Notes: generated by a model not told the origin, from the sequence alone. 64,000 bases of DNA from Beijerinckia mobilis (GCF_000745425.1 NZ_JQJH01000017.1:1-64000), one strand, 5' to 3'. Positions 24,146-33,623 are shown, counted from the first letter of the stretch. Made by a program: numbers and translations.

Positions 24146-25090
24146 ATGAAACGGATTCTTCTGGCTGTCATAGTTGTTCTAAATGTTTCCTGCTCGGCTT
24201 ATGCCGAGACCATCGGCGTATCCATGTCAGCTTTTGACGATAATTTTCTGACTGTGCTCAGGAACGCCATAATTGCCCACAGCCATTCTCTACCTGACGT
24301 ACGTGTCCAAATTGAGGACGCCCAGAACGATGTATCACGCCAACAAAACCAGGTTCAGAATTTCATCGCCTCTGGTGTGAGCGCCATCATCGTCAACCCA
24401 GTGGATACTGATGCGACTGAGAAAATCTCCAAACTCGCTTCTGACGCCAAGATTCCTCTTGTCTATGTTAATCGGCAACCAGCGAACGTGGATCGGTTAC
24501 CGGAATCTCAGGCCTTTATCGCGTCCGATGAGAGAGTGTCAGGAACATTACAAACGCAGGAGGTCTGCCGCCTGCTCAAGGAACATGGCAAAGGCAAGAG
24601 CGCAAATGTCGTGGTGATAATGGGTTTGATGTCCAATCAAGCGAGCCGGCAACGGACCAAAGATATACATGATGTTATAGAGACTCCCGAATGCGCCTTC
24701 ATGAAGGTCGTGGACGAACAAACCGCTAACTGGCAGCGCACCGAGGCCATTAATCTGATGAGCAATTGGCTCTCTGCCGGGATCCAGTTCGACGCCGTAA
24801 TCGCCAATGCAGATGAAATGGCCATCGGCGCTATTCAGGCCATGCAATCGGCGGGGGTTCCAATGAAAGATTATATCGTCGCGGGTATAGACGGCAGTCC
24901 TGACGGGATCGAATTGATGAAGCAGGGCTACCTGAATGTAACCGTGTTTCAAGATGCCGTCGGGCAAGGCACGGCGGCACTAGATACCGCTTTGACTTTG
25001 GCGCACGGTAACAAGACCGAACAGAAAATCTGGGTGCCGTTTCAGCTGATCACACCAGCGAATATGAATGAGTTCACTGGCCGGAATTGA
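24146..25090 (+). CDS. periplasmic sugar-binding protein, MocB-like (second copy)
   Basis: 314 residues. Signal peptide KRILLAVIVVLNVSCSAYA, then ETIGVSMSAFDDNFL, VQNFIASGVSAIIVNPVDTD and VIANADEMAIGAIQAMQSAG. It parallels the 12795-13739 protein block for block. The ATG at 24146 sits behind GGAGGAAACA; an ATG twelve bases earlier is part of that site. An 88-base AT-rich gap separates it from the creatininase gene, so it may have its own promoter. No ABC permease or ATPase follows; insertion-sequence debris begins about 120 bases downstream. Confidence 0.87.
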   Translation: MKRILLAVIVVLNVSCSAYAETIGVSMSAFDDNFLTVLRNAIIAHSHSLPDVRVQIEDAQNDVSRQQNQVQNFIASGVSAIIVNPVDTDATEKISKLASDAKIPLVYVNRQPANVDRLPESQAFIASDERVSGTLQTQEVCRLLKEHGKGKSANVVVIMGLMSNQASRQRTKDIHDVIETPECAFMKVVDEQTANWQRTEAINLMSNWLSAGIQFDAVIANADEMAIGAIQAMQSAGVPMKDYIVAGIDGSPDGIELMKQGYLNVTVFQDAVGQGTAALDTALTLAHGNKTEQKIWVPFQLITPANMNEFTGRN

Positions 25091-25216
25091 CGTTTAACCA
25101 TAGAAAGAGAATGGTTAGCAATTATTGTGACAGGTTTTGTACACATGAAGATTGCACTTGATCCCTACATGCATCGACAGATGATAAGCTCATTCTGCCC
25201 TGAGGAACGGACAGGA

Positions 25217-25303
25217 ATGAAGACGACGAGAAAGCGCTACAGCACAGATTTCAAGGTGCGGATTGCGATGGAGGCGATCTGGGGCGACGTGACGCCTGCG
25301 GCC
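25217..25303 (+). pseudogene. IS3-family OrfA remnant
   Basis: ATG behind GAGGAACGGACAG opens a frame reading KTTRKRYSTDFKVRIAMEAI then WGDVTPAADD, the start of an IS3-type OrfA helix-turn-helix protein. Homology ends after about 28 codons, where the sequence switches to the opposite-strand IS5 fragment. A broken 5' relic. Confidence 0.65.
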
Positions 25304-25304
25304 G

Positions 25305-25605
25305 ACGATCTTCTTGGCCCCATCATAACCCAGTGTGCTGCTGAGGCCGGCGCCTTGACTGTCTGCTGGGCTATCCAGGCTCGCCGCGCTGGGTTCAGCG
25401 GGGCGCTGCTCGGCACATCCCGTCGATCATTAACACCACGTCGTGGATGGTGCGGAACAGAAGCAGCCGCACAAAACGGCGACACCACCAGTAAACGATT
25501 TGCCAAGGCGGAAAATGCACGGGCAGCATCCGCCATTCAAACCCTGGGCAAACCATATAGCGGATGACATTCAGCACGTCCCGAGAGTCGATCCAGCGCT
25601 TGTGG
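25305..25605 (-). pseudogene. IS5-family transposase remnant (second type)
   Basis: Leftward reading gives KRWIDSRDVLNVIRYMVCPG, EWRMLPVHFPPWQIVYWWCR, LLLFRTIHDVVLMID and, after a frameshift and stop, SQQTVKAPASAAH-like residues typical of the region around the first catalytic Asp. No full domain survives. It differs from the IS5-type sequences at 1-265 and 10053-10575, so at least three such elements have visited the region. Confidence 0.7.
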
Positions 25606-25754
25606 CCTGTTTGGGCGGCCTGGGGCGGCAGCGGTGAAATCGCCGCCCCACTCCTAGTCCGTCAAATCGCTTGGATAGCGCTTGGATTTCTTCTCAATCT
25701 TGGCCATGCGGCCACGGCTCTCTGGGTTCCACATCCAGAGCAAGACGCCAGAGC

Positions 25755-26702
25755 TCATCGCGCGCCAGCGGCACGCAAGAAGTCGCGGGCTGTTTCACCG
25801 ATCCCCGTCTCGATCGGAGTCACATCCGACCAGAAGCGCGTCGTGAACCTCGTCCCATCGATATGATAGGGGCGATCAAAGAGGAAACGCACGTCATAAA
25901 CCTCACGTAAAATCGGCATGATCATCCGCAAGACCGGCTGGAGAAAGGTGGGCACCTGCTGAATGCGTGGGGACCGCCCCATTGCGGCCGCCGCGATGGT
26001 GACGACCTCCCGTAGCGTCCGTGTCTCGGCGCAGGGCATGAGCCATACCTCACCCCAGGCATCCTCAGGTGCGTCCAGCAGGGTGTGCGCTGCCCGCGCC
26101 GCATCGGGCAAATAGGCGACGTCGTGCGGATGATCGATCGGCACAGCAAACTGCGCCGCCCTCCCTGCCGCCAACCTGCCGAACAGCAATTCGCCAAGGT
26201 GACTGTTGGTTACGCCGGGGCCGTAAAAGTCACTTACGCGAAGTGCACTCATGCGGACGCGCCCTTGCTTCGAAGCCGTCTGCCACATTTCGCTGATCGC
26301 ACGGCGCACGGCAGGCTTGCCGCCCCAAGGCGCAAAAGGCGTATCCTCCCGTATAGGCGTATCCTGCGGGCCGTACATATACATGTTATCGAAGAACAAG
26401 GTCGGCGCACCGGTCGCCTCGGCGGCGGCAAGGAAATGTGCCATCGCACGCGGCCAGCATTCCGCCCATATCCTGGTGTCATATGCGAAGCCCGTGGCGA
26501 TGACGATCCGCGACGCACCTGCCGCCGCATCCATGACCTCGGCGCGGTCGACGACGTCGCAACGGAAGAATTCCATACCGGCCGGAAGATCGGCTGGACG
26601 TGAGCGTTGTGCGACGCGGACGGAACGTCCTGCCGCCGCGAGCCTGTCGGCGATCGCCCGCCCAGCCACGCCATAGCCAAAAATCACGTCATGTCCATTC
26701 AT
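25755..26702 (-). CDS. NAD(P)-dependent epimerase/dehydratase-like Rossmann protein
   Basis: 315 residues of the extended/atypical SDR group. The N-terminal nucleotide-binding turn is DVIFGYGVAGRAIADRLAAA. LFFDNMYMYGPQDTPIREDT replaces the usual catalytic YxxxK region, and a substrate-domain tail follows. Such proteins act as nucleoside-sugar epimerases, reductases or redox sensors. ATG at 26700-26702 is chosen because it starts directly before the Rossmann strand with a purine-rich AAGGG upstream. Divergent from a LysR gene 77 bases away, its likely regulator. Confidence 0.75.
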   Translation of the reverse strand: MNGHDVIFGYGVAGRAIADRLAAAGRSVRVAQRSRPADLPAGMEFFRCDVVDRAEVMDAAAGASRIVIATGFAYDTRIWAECWPRAMAHFLAAAEATGAPTLFFDNMYMYGPQDTPIREDTPFAPWGGKPAVRRAISEMWQTASKQGRVRMSALRVSDFYGPGVTNSHLGELLFGRLAAGRAAQFAVPIDHPHDVAYLPDAARAAHTLLDAPEDAWGEVWLMPCAETRTLREVVTIAAAAMGRSPRIQQVPTFLQPVLRMIMPILREVYDVRFLFDRPYHIDGTRFTTRFWSDVTPIETGIGETARDFLRAAGAR

Positions 26703-26779
26703 CCTGAGCCCTTTCGATCCTGTGATCATCGGCTGGATAGCACTGGACTCAACCATGCTAAAAATGCATTATTTACATA
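26703..26779. promoter_or_regulatory. LysR-type intergenic operator region
   Basis: The 77-base divergent spacer holds CATTATTTACATAATG (26765-26780), an interrupted palindrome whose T-N(11)-A core fits LysR boxes. It abuts the lysR-like start and would let the regulator control itself and the epimerase gene. Confidence 0.45.
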
Positions 26780-27703
26780 ATGAACATAACACCAACACAT
26801 CTCTCTGGAATCGACCTCGATCTGTTGCCGGTCCTCGACGCGCTGCTGCGGCGACGCAACGTCACCCATGCCGGACGGGAGGTCGGGCTGAGCCAGCCAG
26901 CGATGAGCCGCGCACTCGGGAGGTTGCGGCATCTGTTCCGTGATCCGCTGCTGGTGCGTCAGGCAGGCGGCTTTACGCTGACGCCCAAGGCTCAGCAGCT
27001 GGCGCCAAAGGTTGCCATCGCGCTTGAGCAGGTCGGCGCTTTGTTTCGCGACGCTCCTTTCGATCCAGCCACGGAGCAGCGCATGATCCGCATCGTCGCG
27101 GCCGACGCCCAAACGCTGCTGCTGATGCCGGAGGTGATGCGCAGATTGTCCCGCGAGGCACCGGGACTACACGTCGCGGTGGAGGGCTATGGTCCAGAGA
27201 CGATCACTCAAATGCAGCAGGGCCGGATTGATTTCGCCTTCGCGCTGTCAACTTCACCTCTGCCTTCAGGGGCGGAGAGTATGGTGCTGGGCTCCGACCA
27301 GTTGATGCTGGTGACACGGCGCGGCCATCCATTGGCCAACGGGCCGGTGTCAGCGGAGGATTATGCGCGCTTTCCGCATGCCGCGATCACAATCTTCGGC
27401 GATGGCCAGTCGGAAATCGACAGGGCATTGGCCGAACGAAGGCTATCGCGGACAATTGCATTCACTGCGCCGCATTTCACTACCGCGCTCGCGATTGTGG
27501 CAACGACAGATTATTTGACGACGCTGTCTGAAGCGCTGACCCGGCATTTCGCGGACCTGTTCGATCTGGTTATGAGGCCGTCTCCTCTGATCACAGAGCC
27601 GCTTGTCGTCACACTTGTATGGGACCGGATTCGCTCGACCGATCCGACGCTTGTCTGGTTTCGCGAACTCGTGCGCGACGTGGCCGCCACGGTCTACAGA
27701 TAG
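26780..27703 (+). CDS. LysR-family transcriptional regulator
   Basis: 307 residues. The winged HTH is LLPVLDALLRRRNVTHAGRE with VGLSQPAMSRALGRLRHLF, followed by a type-2 periplasmic-binding effector domain (RIVAADAQTLLLMPEVMRRL onward) of the NodD/PcpR-like branch (IDLDLLPVLDALL opening). The divergent epimerase-like gene is the probable target. Confidence 0.88.
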   Translation: MNITPTHLSGIDLDLLPVLDALLRRRNVTHAGREVGLSQPAMSRALGRLRHLFRDPLLVRQAGGFTLTPKAQQLAPKVAIALEQVGALFRDAPFDPATEQRMIRIVAADAQTLLLMPEVMRRLSREAPGLHVAVEGYGPETITQMQQGRIDFAFALSTSPLPSGAESMVLGSDQLMLVTRRGHPLANGPVSAEDYARFPHAAITIFGDGQSEIDRALAERRLSRTIAFTAPHFTTALAIVATTDYLTTLSEALTRHFADLFDLVMRPSPLITEPLVVTLVWDRIRSTDPTLVWFRELVRDVAATVYR

Positions 27704-27911
27704 GCCGTCCGATGCGGATGAGCTTTCACTCAAAGCACTGTGGATCATTCTGTCATTGTTGCCGTGAGCATCACCAGTTCGTTCGGCCCTGATCGAAGTG
27801 AGGTGTTAGGGGAGCATCCTGGTTTCGCGTGAAATCGCCATGTGATTCGAAACCTTTGAAAACAGCATTCTTCTTTTTGTAGCGCGCGGGCTCTGAAAAA
27901 CCGCAAACGGC

Positions 27912-28022
27912 TCTCAGCAGCCGTGCGTGGTAAAAGCCACGATTGATTTTGCTTTTTAGCGCAAAATCAATGCTGCCCCGACCCATAGGTGTGAGCACAC
28001 TTCGGAAAATGTGCTTAGCGGA
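27912..28022. ncRNA. three-hairpin intergenic repeat, copy A (candidate structured RNA or REP-like unit)
   Basis: About 110 bases matching 35237-35343 along their whole length. Three stems in order: CGTGG/CCACG (27926-27941), ATTGATTTTGC/GCAAAATCAAT (27942-27971, 11 perfect pairs), AGCACA/TGTGCT (27994-28015). In the other copy the third stem is AAGCAAAC/GTTTGCTT, so a C-G pair here is an A-T pair there, a compensatory change. Located between lysR and a DUF2147 gene. Strand and function unknown. Confidence 0.5.
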
Positions 28023-28272
28023 ATCCCATGGCGAACCAAACACCATCAATTGTGCGATTCCCCATGCAGCGCCGCCGAAAGTCCCTCTCACTCGATCCCG
28101 CACGAGGCGAGATGTCCACCCGCTCATCCCACCTTCGCCTTATTTAAGGACCATCTCCTCTTGTAAGAAGCTTTAGCGGGTCTCATCTTGCCGACAGGGA
28201 AGCCGGAGGATAGGGTCGGTCTAGCTGATTAATCGTCCTGAGGGCGTTGTGTAAGCGATATGCCATTTCCCG

Positions 28273-28956
28273 ATGGCAATGAAGAAATCTCTGTCTCGAG
28301 GGCGCTCAATGTTGTTTCGGCCTTCTTCTGAATCGTTTTTTAATGCCTTTTTCTCCTCACCCTTGCCGCTCGCCGGGGTGTGGAAGCGCGTATTGGCCGG
28401 GGTCAGCATCAGTCTCGCCATGCAGGGTATTGCCCTTGCAGCGCCGATCGATCCGACAGGGCTTTGGTACACGACAGGCGAAGATTCGATCATCAAGATC
28501 GCACCTTGCCAACCGCCCGTCGCCGGCACGACCACGGCTCCCGGCGCGGCCACGACATATTGCGGGACACTCGTCTGGTTGAAGGAACCGCTTGAGGACG
28601 GCAAACCGAAAGTGGACCATGAAAATCCCGACAAGTCCAAGCGGACCATACCGATGATCGGCATCCAATTGTTGACGGAATTGACTGCCGACAAAAACCA
28701 TTGGCGCGGCAAAGCCTATAATCCCGAAGACGGAAAAACCTACGACATCACGTTCCAGGTTTTGCCGGCCAAGGGTCACGAGAAAGAAAAACTGCCGGGT
28801 GATTCTGCGGAAATCGAAGGGTGCATCCTTAGAATTCTCTGCAAGACCGATGGCTTCACCCGGGCCCATTCCATTCCTGGCCAGCCTGATGCCGTCGCGA
28901 CGCCAGCAGCTCCGAAACCGGCAGCCGCGAAGGCTGGAAAACCGACCGCTCATTGA
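28273..28956 (+). CDS. exported DUF2147-family protein
   Basis: 227 residues. After a long N-terminal region and an apparent signal segment (LAGVSISLAMQGIALAA), the mature part shows the DUF2147 pattern: PIDPTGLWYTTGEDSIIKIA, TYCGTLVWLKEPLEDG, LTADKNHWRGKAYNPEDGKT and EGCILRILCKTDGF. The family is a small beta-barrel-like envelope protein of unknown function. The C-terminus is an Ala/Pro/Lys tail. Start uncertain: ATG 28273 or ATG 28309, neither with a strong ribosome site. Confidence 0.75.
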   Translation: MAMKKSLSRGRSMLFRPSSESFFNAFFSSPLPLAGVWKRVLAGVSISLAMQGIALAAPIDPTGLWYTTGEDSIIKIAPCQPPVAGTTTAPGAATTYCGTLVWLKEPLEDGKPKVDHENPDKSKRTIPMIGIQLLTELTADKNHWRGKAYNPEDGKTYDITFQVLPAKGHEKEKLPGDSAEIEGCILRILCKTDGFTRAHSIPGQPDAVATPAAPKPAAAKAGKPTAH

Positions 28957-28979
28957 AGTAAAAGGGCGCACCGCGAACT

Positions 28980-29603
28980 ATGCCGGCCACGCCGAAGAGA
29001 CTGCGTTTCGCACCAATCGAGACCCACTCGTTATCGCAGCGGGTGTTGGCACGGCATGCCCGTCGCTATGCAGCCCATAGGCTCATAGCGGCATCATTTC
29101 TCGCGGCCGCATTTCCGATCTGCGCAACCGGCAATTCCGCAGAGGCTATGACACCGCCGCTTCCTCCAATTCGGCCTCCTGAATTCCAAATCACCCCGCC
29201 CGCCGTGGCAACCATACCCGATAATAGTCAAACGGCAGGCAACCAGGCGGAAGCAGATCGTCCTGGTGTGACCAAAGCGGTGGCAATGACCGACAAGGGG
29301 ACCGGCGACGAGCAAGCGATCGTTTCCCGACCATCGTTGCCATTTGCGGCGCCCTCACCCAACCCTACAAGCCTTGCAGCCGTTGCCTCCCAACCGGAAT
29401 CCCCGGAGAACATATCGGCTGGCAATCTCATCGTCGACGCTACGCGGGTGGCGACGCGGGTACCGCAGAAATTGCCCAAACTACCAACGGCGTCACGCGC
29501 GCGCATGCATGAATGCGGGCTCCAATGGGATCAGATGAAATTATCCGGCGCCGCAGCCAACAAGACATGGCGTGTTTTTGCCACGGCCTGCCTCTCCCAA
29601 TAA
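28980..29603 (+). CDS. probable secreted hypothetical protein
   Basis: 207 residues, not assignable to a named family. A basic start and hydrophobic segment (LIAASFLAAAFPICATG) suggest export. The middle is Pro/Ala/Thr-rich and disordered. The last 33 residues carry MHECGLQWDQMKLSGAAANK followed by TWRVFATACLSQ, a C..(E/Q)W...K..G....W..F...C motif common at the ends of small rhizobial envelope proteins; its two cysteines could form a disulfide. Follows the DUF2147 gene by 23 bases on the same strand. Confidence 0.55.
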   Translation: MPATPKRLRFAPIETHSLSQRVLARHARRYAAHRLIAASFLAAAFPICATGNSAEAMTPPLPPIRPPEFQITPPAVATIPDNSQTAGNQAEADRPGVTKAVAMTDKGTGDEQAIVSRPSLPFAAPSPNPTSLAAVASQPESPENISAGNLIVDATRVATRVPQKLPKLPTASRARMHECGLQWDQMKLSGAAANKTWRVFATACLSQ

Positions 29604-29971
29604 GCACCGTCAATGGCCGATGCTTCGTTCGGCCCAATGACAATAGCCTTAGGAATCGAACGGCACAATTATGCCAGTATCCTTCCTCAAGAGACGACAG
29701 ATTGAGGGAGAATAAGAGCGCGGATTATTCCGCGCTTCATCGGAAACACGCTTCCCCAAAGCTGTTTCAAACGACTTCGCTTCGTTTGGGCATTTCTCAA
29801 TGATATTGAATTGCGTCGCGATTCCATCGGTTTAAAAGTGCGCCGATATTTGAGCGGAGCGTCGCGGGATAGAACCGCAGCGCTCTTGAAGAGTGCATTC
29901 GCCGTCATCTCCTTAATACAGGCATCCCAGCCGCCTTCATCCCATAATGTGCTCCTGCATTTCGGAACCGA
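29604..29971. other. gene-free spacer
   Basis: No frame with domain or start-signal support. It separates the secreted protein from the convergent histone-like gene. No strong hairpin with T-tract was seen. Confidence 0.4.
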
Positions 29972-31120
29972 TCAATTGTTTTCCGGGACGAGTGGAGCAA
30001 GGATTTTCGGCAGCGGTGGTGCGCCCTCTTTCCGCGAAATTTTCTTCACAGCGACTCTCCGGGCGGTGGGACGGCTGACGGTTTTGGAGGACGCTATCTT
30101 TGCCACCGCAGGCTTTTGCGCAGCAGTCTTCGCTGTCGTCGTTTTGGCTGTCGTCGTTTTGGCCGGTGCGGTTTTGGCCGCAGTCGTTTTACCGGTCACC
30201 GCTGTTCTGACTCCAGATGTCGCGGTCGGCTTCTTCGTAGTCGCAGTTGCTTTGGCAGCGCTCGCGGTGGCGAGGGGCTTGGCGGCCTTAGTTTTGGCAG
30301 TCGCAGACTTAGCGGGCGTAGATTGAGCCGGAGCGGCTTTGACGACGGCCACTTTTGTGGTGGAAGACCTCGAAGCGCTCTTTGCGCTCTTCGCACTCGG
30401 CGATTTAGAGGCAGTGGTTTTAGCCGTGGCTTTGGAGGATACAGCAGGTTTCGCCGCCGTCGTTTTTGCCGGTGTTGATTTCACCGCAGCCGATCCGGTG
30501 CCAGACGTCTTTACCGAAGCGGTTTTGCCCGCAGTTGTCTTGGTCGTTGTCTTGGCCACGCTCGCTGTCTTCGAGGCACTCACTGCTTTCGCTGCGGCAG
30601 GCTTTGCAGCCGTAACCTTGGCAGTGGTAGCCTGCGCGGATGTAGCAGATTTGGCAGTGGTCGTCTTGGCGTTTGCTATCTTGGTGGATGCTGTCTTGGC
30701 GGATGCTGTCTTGGCTGCGGCTGATTTCGGGGCTGCGGCTACCGGTACAGAGCCTTTTGCGGCAGAGGCTTTCGCCGCAGTCGCCTTGGTTGCAGTCACC
30801 TTGGTTGCCACTGTCTTCGGCGCTGTTGCCTTGGATGACGTCCCCTTGGTGCTTATCGCCTTGGCCGTTGTCGCCTTTGTGCTTGTCGTCTTCGCCGCTG
30901 TTGTCTTGGTGGAGGTCGTGCCGGAGGCCACAGCCTTGGATGACGCCGCTCTTGCGGACGATGCTTTGGCTACTGATCCTTTGGCGGCGCTTGTCGTACC
31001 AGTCGCCCTTCTGGCGCTGGTTGTCTTGCGCACTTCTTTCTTCATATCCTCTGGCGAAATGGCCGCTGCTTTGGCGGCGGCCTTTTTTGTCGCTGGTGCT
31101 TTCGTGGTTGCCTTCACCAT
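29972..31120 (-). CDS. long Lys/Ala/Thr-rich histone-H1-like protein
   Basis: 382 residues made almost entirely of short AKTT/AKAS/TKAT-type repeats (for example TTSTKATTAKAISTKGTSSK) with a more ordinary tail (RRVAVKKISRKEGAPPLPKI). Such basic, disordered repeats resemble bacterial histone-H1-like and PhaF/AlgP-type tails that bind DNA non-specifically and compact the nucleoid. ATG at 31118-31120 follows AAGGGA; the frame extends upstream without support. The repeats create a long open frame on the opposite strand, which I treat as a shadow because it would encode an implausible Val/Ala/Leu repeat. The length may vary between strains. Confidence 0.75.
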   Translation of the reverse strand: MVKATTKAPATKKAAAKAAAISPEDMKKEVRKTTSARRATGTTSAAKGSVAKASSARAASSKAVASGTTSTKTTAAKTTSTKATTAKAISTKGTSSKATAPKTVATKVTATKATAAKASAAKGSVPVAAAPKSAAAKTASAKTASTKIANAKTTTAKSATSAQATTAKVTAAKPAAAKAVSASKTASVAKTTTKTTAGKTASVKTSGTGSAAVKSTPAKTTAAKPAVSSKATAKTTASKSPSAKSAKSASRSSTTKVAVVKAAPAQSTPAKSATAKTKAAKPLATASAAKATATTKKPTATSGVRTAVTGKTTAAKTAPAKTTTAKTTTAKTAAQKPAVAKIASSKTVSRPTARRVAVKKISRKEGAPPLPKILAPLVPENN

Positions 31121-31714
31121 TTTGGATTCCCTTCGATGCTTCCAAATTCGGCGTGTGCGCGACAAGACGCATTTTTACCAAGTCTTCCTGATCGCGACCC
31201 GACGCGATGAAGAAGAAGTCGCGGAAAGCCGCTGCCCCGCCATCAGGACAAATCCTGCTGACTCACATCATCAGGCTTTGATGTTATCAGCGTAGCGCGC
31301 TTCCTCATACGCGCAAGTGGTCACACATCCCAGGAAGCAATATTCGCGCTTGTTTCGACGGCGTGGAATACAAAGCGGATCACAAATCCAATGTGTGCGG
31401 CGGGTGGCCAAAGATGTATTCCGGGCGCTCGACGCCACATTTCAAACCCGCCTGGCAAGCAAGCGAGGAGTGCAGCGGAAATCACTCCGGCTTTACGGGC
31501 TTACATCCAGCGCCGTTATTTTATTAGCAACACATTGATATTATTTGCTTTTATCTGAAAGAAATTTGGTACTGCAAGAAAGCACATTCCACTTCTTTTC
31601 TTTTACGGCTCCTGCTTTTCAAACGATGCGTACCAATCATTTCGTCTTCTTTGGAGAGTGTCACGCGTGGCAATAATCGGCACGAAGGCGGTTCAAAAAA
31701 AATTTCGTGCAAAG
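31121..31714. other. gene-free spacer upstream of the histone-like gene
   Basis: About 600 bases with only weak short frames. It must contain the promoter of the leftward histone-like gene; no confident -35/-10 pair was picked out. Confidence 0.35.
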
Positions 31715-31744
31715 ACAAAAAAGGCCGTGCCAGCGGCACGGCCA
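31715..31744 (-). terminator. rho-independent terminator of gatB
   Basis: On the minus strand a perfect stem GGCCGTGCC/GGCACGGCC with a 3-base loop (31723-31743) is followed by TTTTTT (31717-31722). It lies 140 bases past the gatB stop. Confidence 0.85.
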
Positions 31745-31883
31745 ACGCCCGAATGCGGACGAAAAGTGGCGAATCATTTTCAACGAGCTGCGGCCATCCG
31801 ATCATCGGTGGCTCGTGAGACAACGCTACCTTGCACCGCATTACTGATCGCGATGCGGTGCATTCAGTAAGAACCGGCAGGTA

Positions 31884-33371
31884 TCAGATCCCGAGTTTTG
31901 CCTTCAGCAATTCATTGACGGCTTGCGGGTTTGCCTTGCCTCCCGTCTGCTTCATCACCTGTCCGACGAACCAGCCGAGCATAGTCGGCTTCGCCTGCGC
32001 CTGCGCAACCTTGTCGGGATTGGCGCTGATGATCGCATCGACGGCGGCTTCGATCGCGCCGGTATCGGTGACCTGTTTCAAGCCACGAGCCTCGACGATT
32101 GCGCGCGGATCGCCTTCCTTCTCCTCACTGATGAGGATCGCCAGAACGTCCTTCGCGATCTTGCCGGAGATCGTCTGCTCGCTGATGAGATCGACGAGCG
32201 TCGCGATTTGCGCTGGTGTCAGATGCGTCTGCGCAACCGCCAGGCCGACTGAATTGGCATAGGCCGCGACATCGCCGGTCACCCAATTCGCGACTAGTTT
32301 CGGGTCGCGCTTCGTCCCGCCATAATTGACCGCCGCCTCGTAATAATCAGCGGTTTCCTTGTCAGCGACGAGCACACCAGCATCATAGGCCGGCAGCCCG
32401 TAATCCTTCATGAAACGGGACTTTTTCGCATCCGGCAATTCCGGCAGCGCGCTGGCGAGTTCATCCACATAGGCCTGATCGAATTCGAGCGGCAGCAGAT
32501 CCGGATCGGGAAAATAGCGATAGTCATGCGCCTCTTCCTTCGAACGCATCGACCGCGTCTCACCCTTGCCAGGATCGAACAGACGGGTTTCCTGATCGAT
32601 GCTGCCACCATCTTCGAGAATGGCGATCTGACGCCGCGCTTCCGTCTCGATCGCCTGCCCGATGAAGCGGATCGAATTGACGTTCTTGATCTCGCAGCGG
32701 GTGCCGAAAGGCTCGCCCGGACGGCGCACCGACACATTCACATCGGCGCGCAGCGAGCCCTGTTCCATATTGCCGTCGCAGGTGCCGAGATAGCGCAGGA
32801 TCGTGCGCAGCTTGCTGACATAGGCGCGGGCCTCATCGGCGGAGCGCATGTCCGGCTTCGACACGATCTCCATCAGCGCAACGCCGGACCGGTTGAGATC
32901 CACGAAGGAATCCGTCGCCGACTGATCATGCAACGATTTGCCGGCATCCTGTTCGAGATGCAGACGCTCGATGCCGACTTCGATCTGCTCGGTCGGCGAG
33001 ACATCGACGATCACCGTGCCTTCACCGACGATCGGGCTCTTGTACTGCGAGATCTGATAGCCCTGCGGTAGATCGGGATAGAAATAATTCTTCCGGTCGA
33101 AGACCGAACGCAGATTGATTTGCGCCTGGAGACCAAGCCCCGTGCGCACAGCCTGCGCCACGCATTCCGCATTGATGACCGGCAGCATGCCCGGCATGGC
33201 GGCATCGACGAGCGATACATTGGTGTTCGGTTCGGCGCCGAAGAGCGTCGAGGCGCCGGAGAATAATTTTGACCGCGACGTCACCTGGGCGTGGACTTCG
33301 AGACCGATGATGACTTCCCAGTCTCCGGTCGCACCCTTGATGAGCTTCGATGGTTTAACATGTGTGTTCAT
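31884..33371 (-). CDS. gatB: aspartyl/glutamyl-tRNA(Asn/Gln) amidotransferase subunit B
   Basis: 495 residues, normal for Gat[21 protein letters not shown] opens the cradle domain; the AGxG-type zinc/kinase core includes [39 protein letters not shown] and [20 protein letters not shown]; and the YqeY-like tail domain ends in [20 protein letters not shown]. GatB binds the mischarged tRNA and activates its carboxylate with ATP, using ammonia delivered by GatA. Start ATG 33369-33371 gives the standard N-terminus. It is read in the same direction as gatA, 252 bases downstream of it. Confidence 0.95.
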   Translation of the reverse strand: MNTHVKPSKLIKGATGDWEVIIGLEVHAQVTSRSKLFSGASTLFGAEPNTNVSLVDAAMPGMLPVINAECVAQAVRTGLGLQAQINLRSVFDRKNYFYPDLPQGYQISQYKSPIVGEGTVIVDVSPTEQIEVGIERLHLEQDAGKSLHDQSATDSFVDLNRSGVALMEIVSKPDMRSADEARAYVSKLRTILRYLGTCDGNMEQGSLRADVNVSVRRPGEPFGTRCEIKNVNSIRFIGQAIETEARRQIAILEDGGSIDQETRLFDPGKGETRSMRSKEEAHDYRYFPDPDLLPLEFDQAYVDELASALPELPDAKKSRFMKDYGLPAYDAGVLVADKETADYYEAAVNYGGTKRDPKLVANWVTGDVAAYANSVGLAVAQTHLTPAQIATLVDLISEQTISGKIAKDVLAILISEEKEGDPRAIVEARGLKQVTDTGAIEAAVDAIISANPDKVAQAQAKPTMLGWFVGQVMKQTGGKANPQAVNELLKAKLGI

Positions 33372-33544
33372 GCAGGACCCCGATTCACGAGCCCGCGCTC
33401 GCTGTGGCATCAAAGGCCGAAAGCGAGAAATTCTTCCGGCACTATTCGATGCGTTGAAGAAAAGAGCGGATCACCGGCCTGTGGTACCCGGCCACAGCAA
33501 TCCGCCTCCGTTGCTTTGCTATACTTCAATCTATACCACATCTC

Positions 33545-33570
33545 ATTGATCCCGACAGGTTGGGATCAAT
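33545..33570. terminator. intergenic hairpin between gatA and gatB
   Basis: ATTGATCCC/GGGATCAAT forms a 9-bp stem around CGACAGGTT... with flanking AAGGTC. There is no T-tract, so it may be an mRNA-stabilising or rho-dependent element rather than a simple terminator. It resembles the GATC hairpins elsewhere in this half of the window. Confidence 0.4.
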
Positions 33571-33623
33571 AAGGTCCGACGGCGCGGCGCATGACCAATC
33601 ATTCGCACCGCCCGCCGACAATG

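Noticed and set aside
10666-25090. Complete rhizopine ABC transporter
   Set aside because: Only binding proteins are present; no permease or ATPase sequence was found on either strand.
27771-28127. 118-codon leftward frame
   Set aside because: It runs through the three-hairpin repeat and has no ribosome site or domain.
30339-31295. 318-codon rightward frame opposite the histone-like gene
   Set aside because: It would encode a monotonous Val/Ala/Leu repeat; it exists because the Lys/Ala codons of the other strand lack stops in complement.
31551-31841. 96-codon leftward frame downstream of gatB
   Set aside because: It contains the gatB terminator stem and no protein-like pattern.
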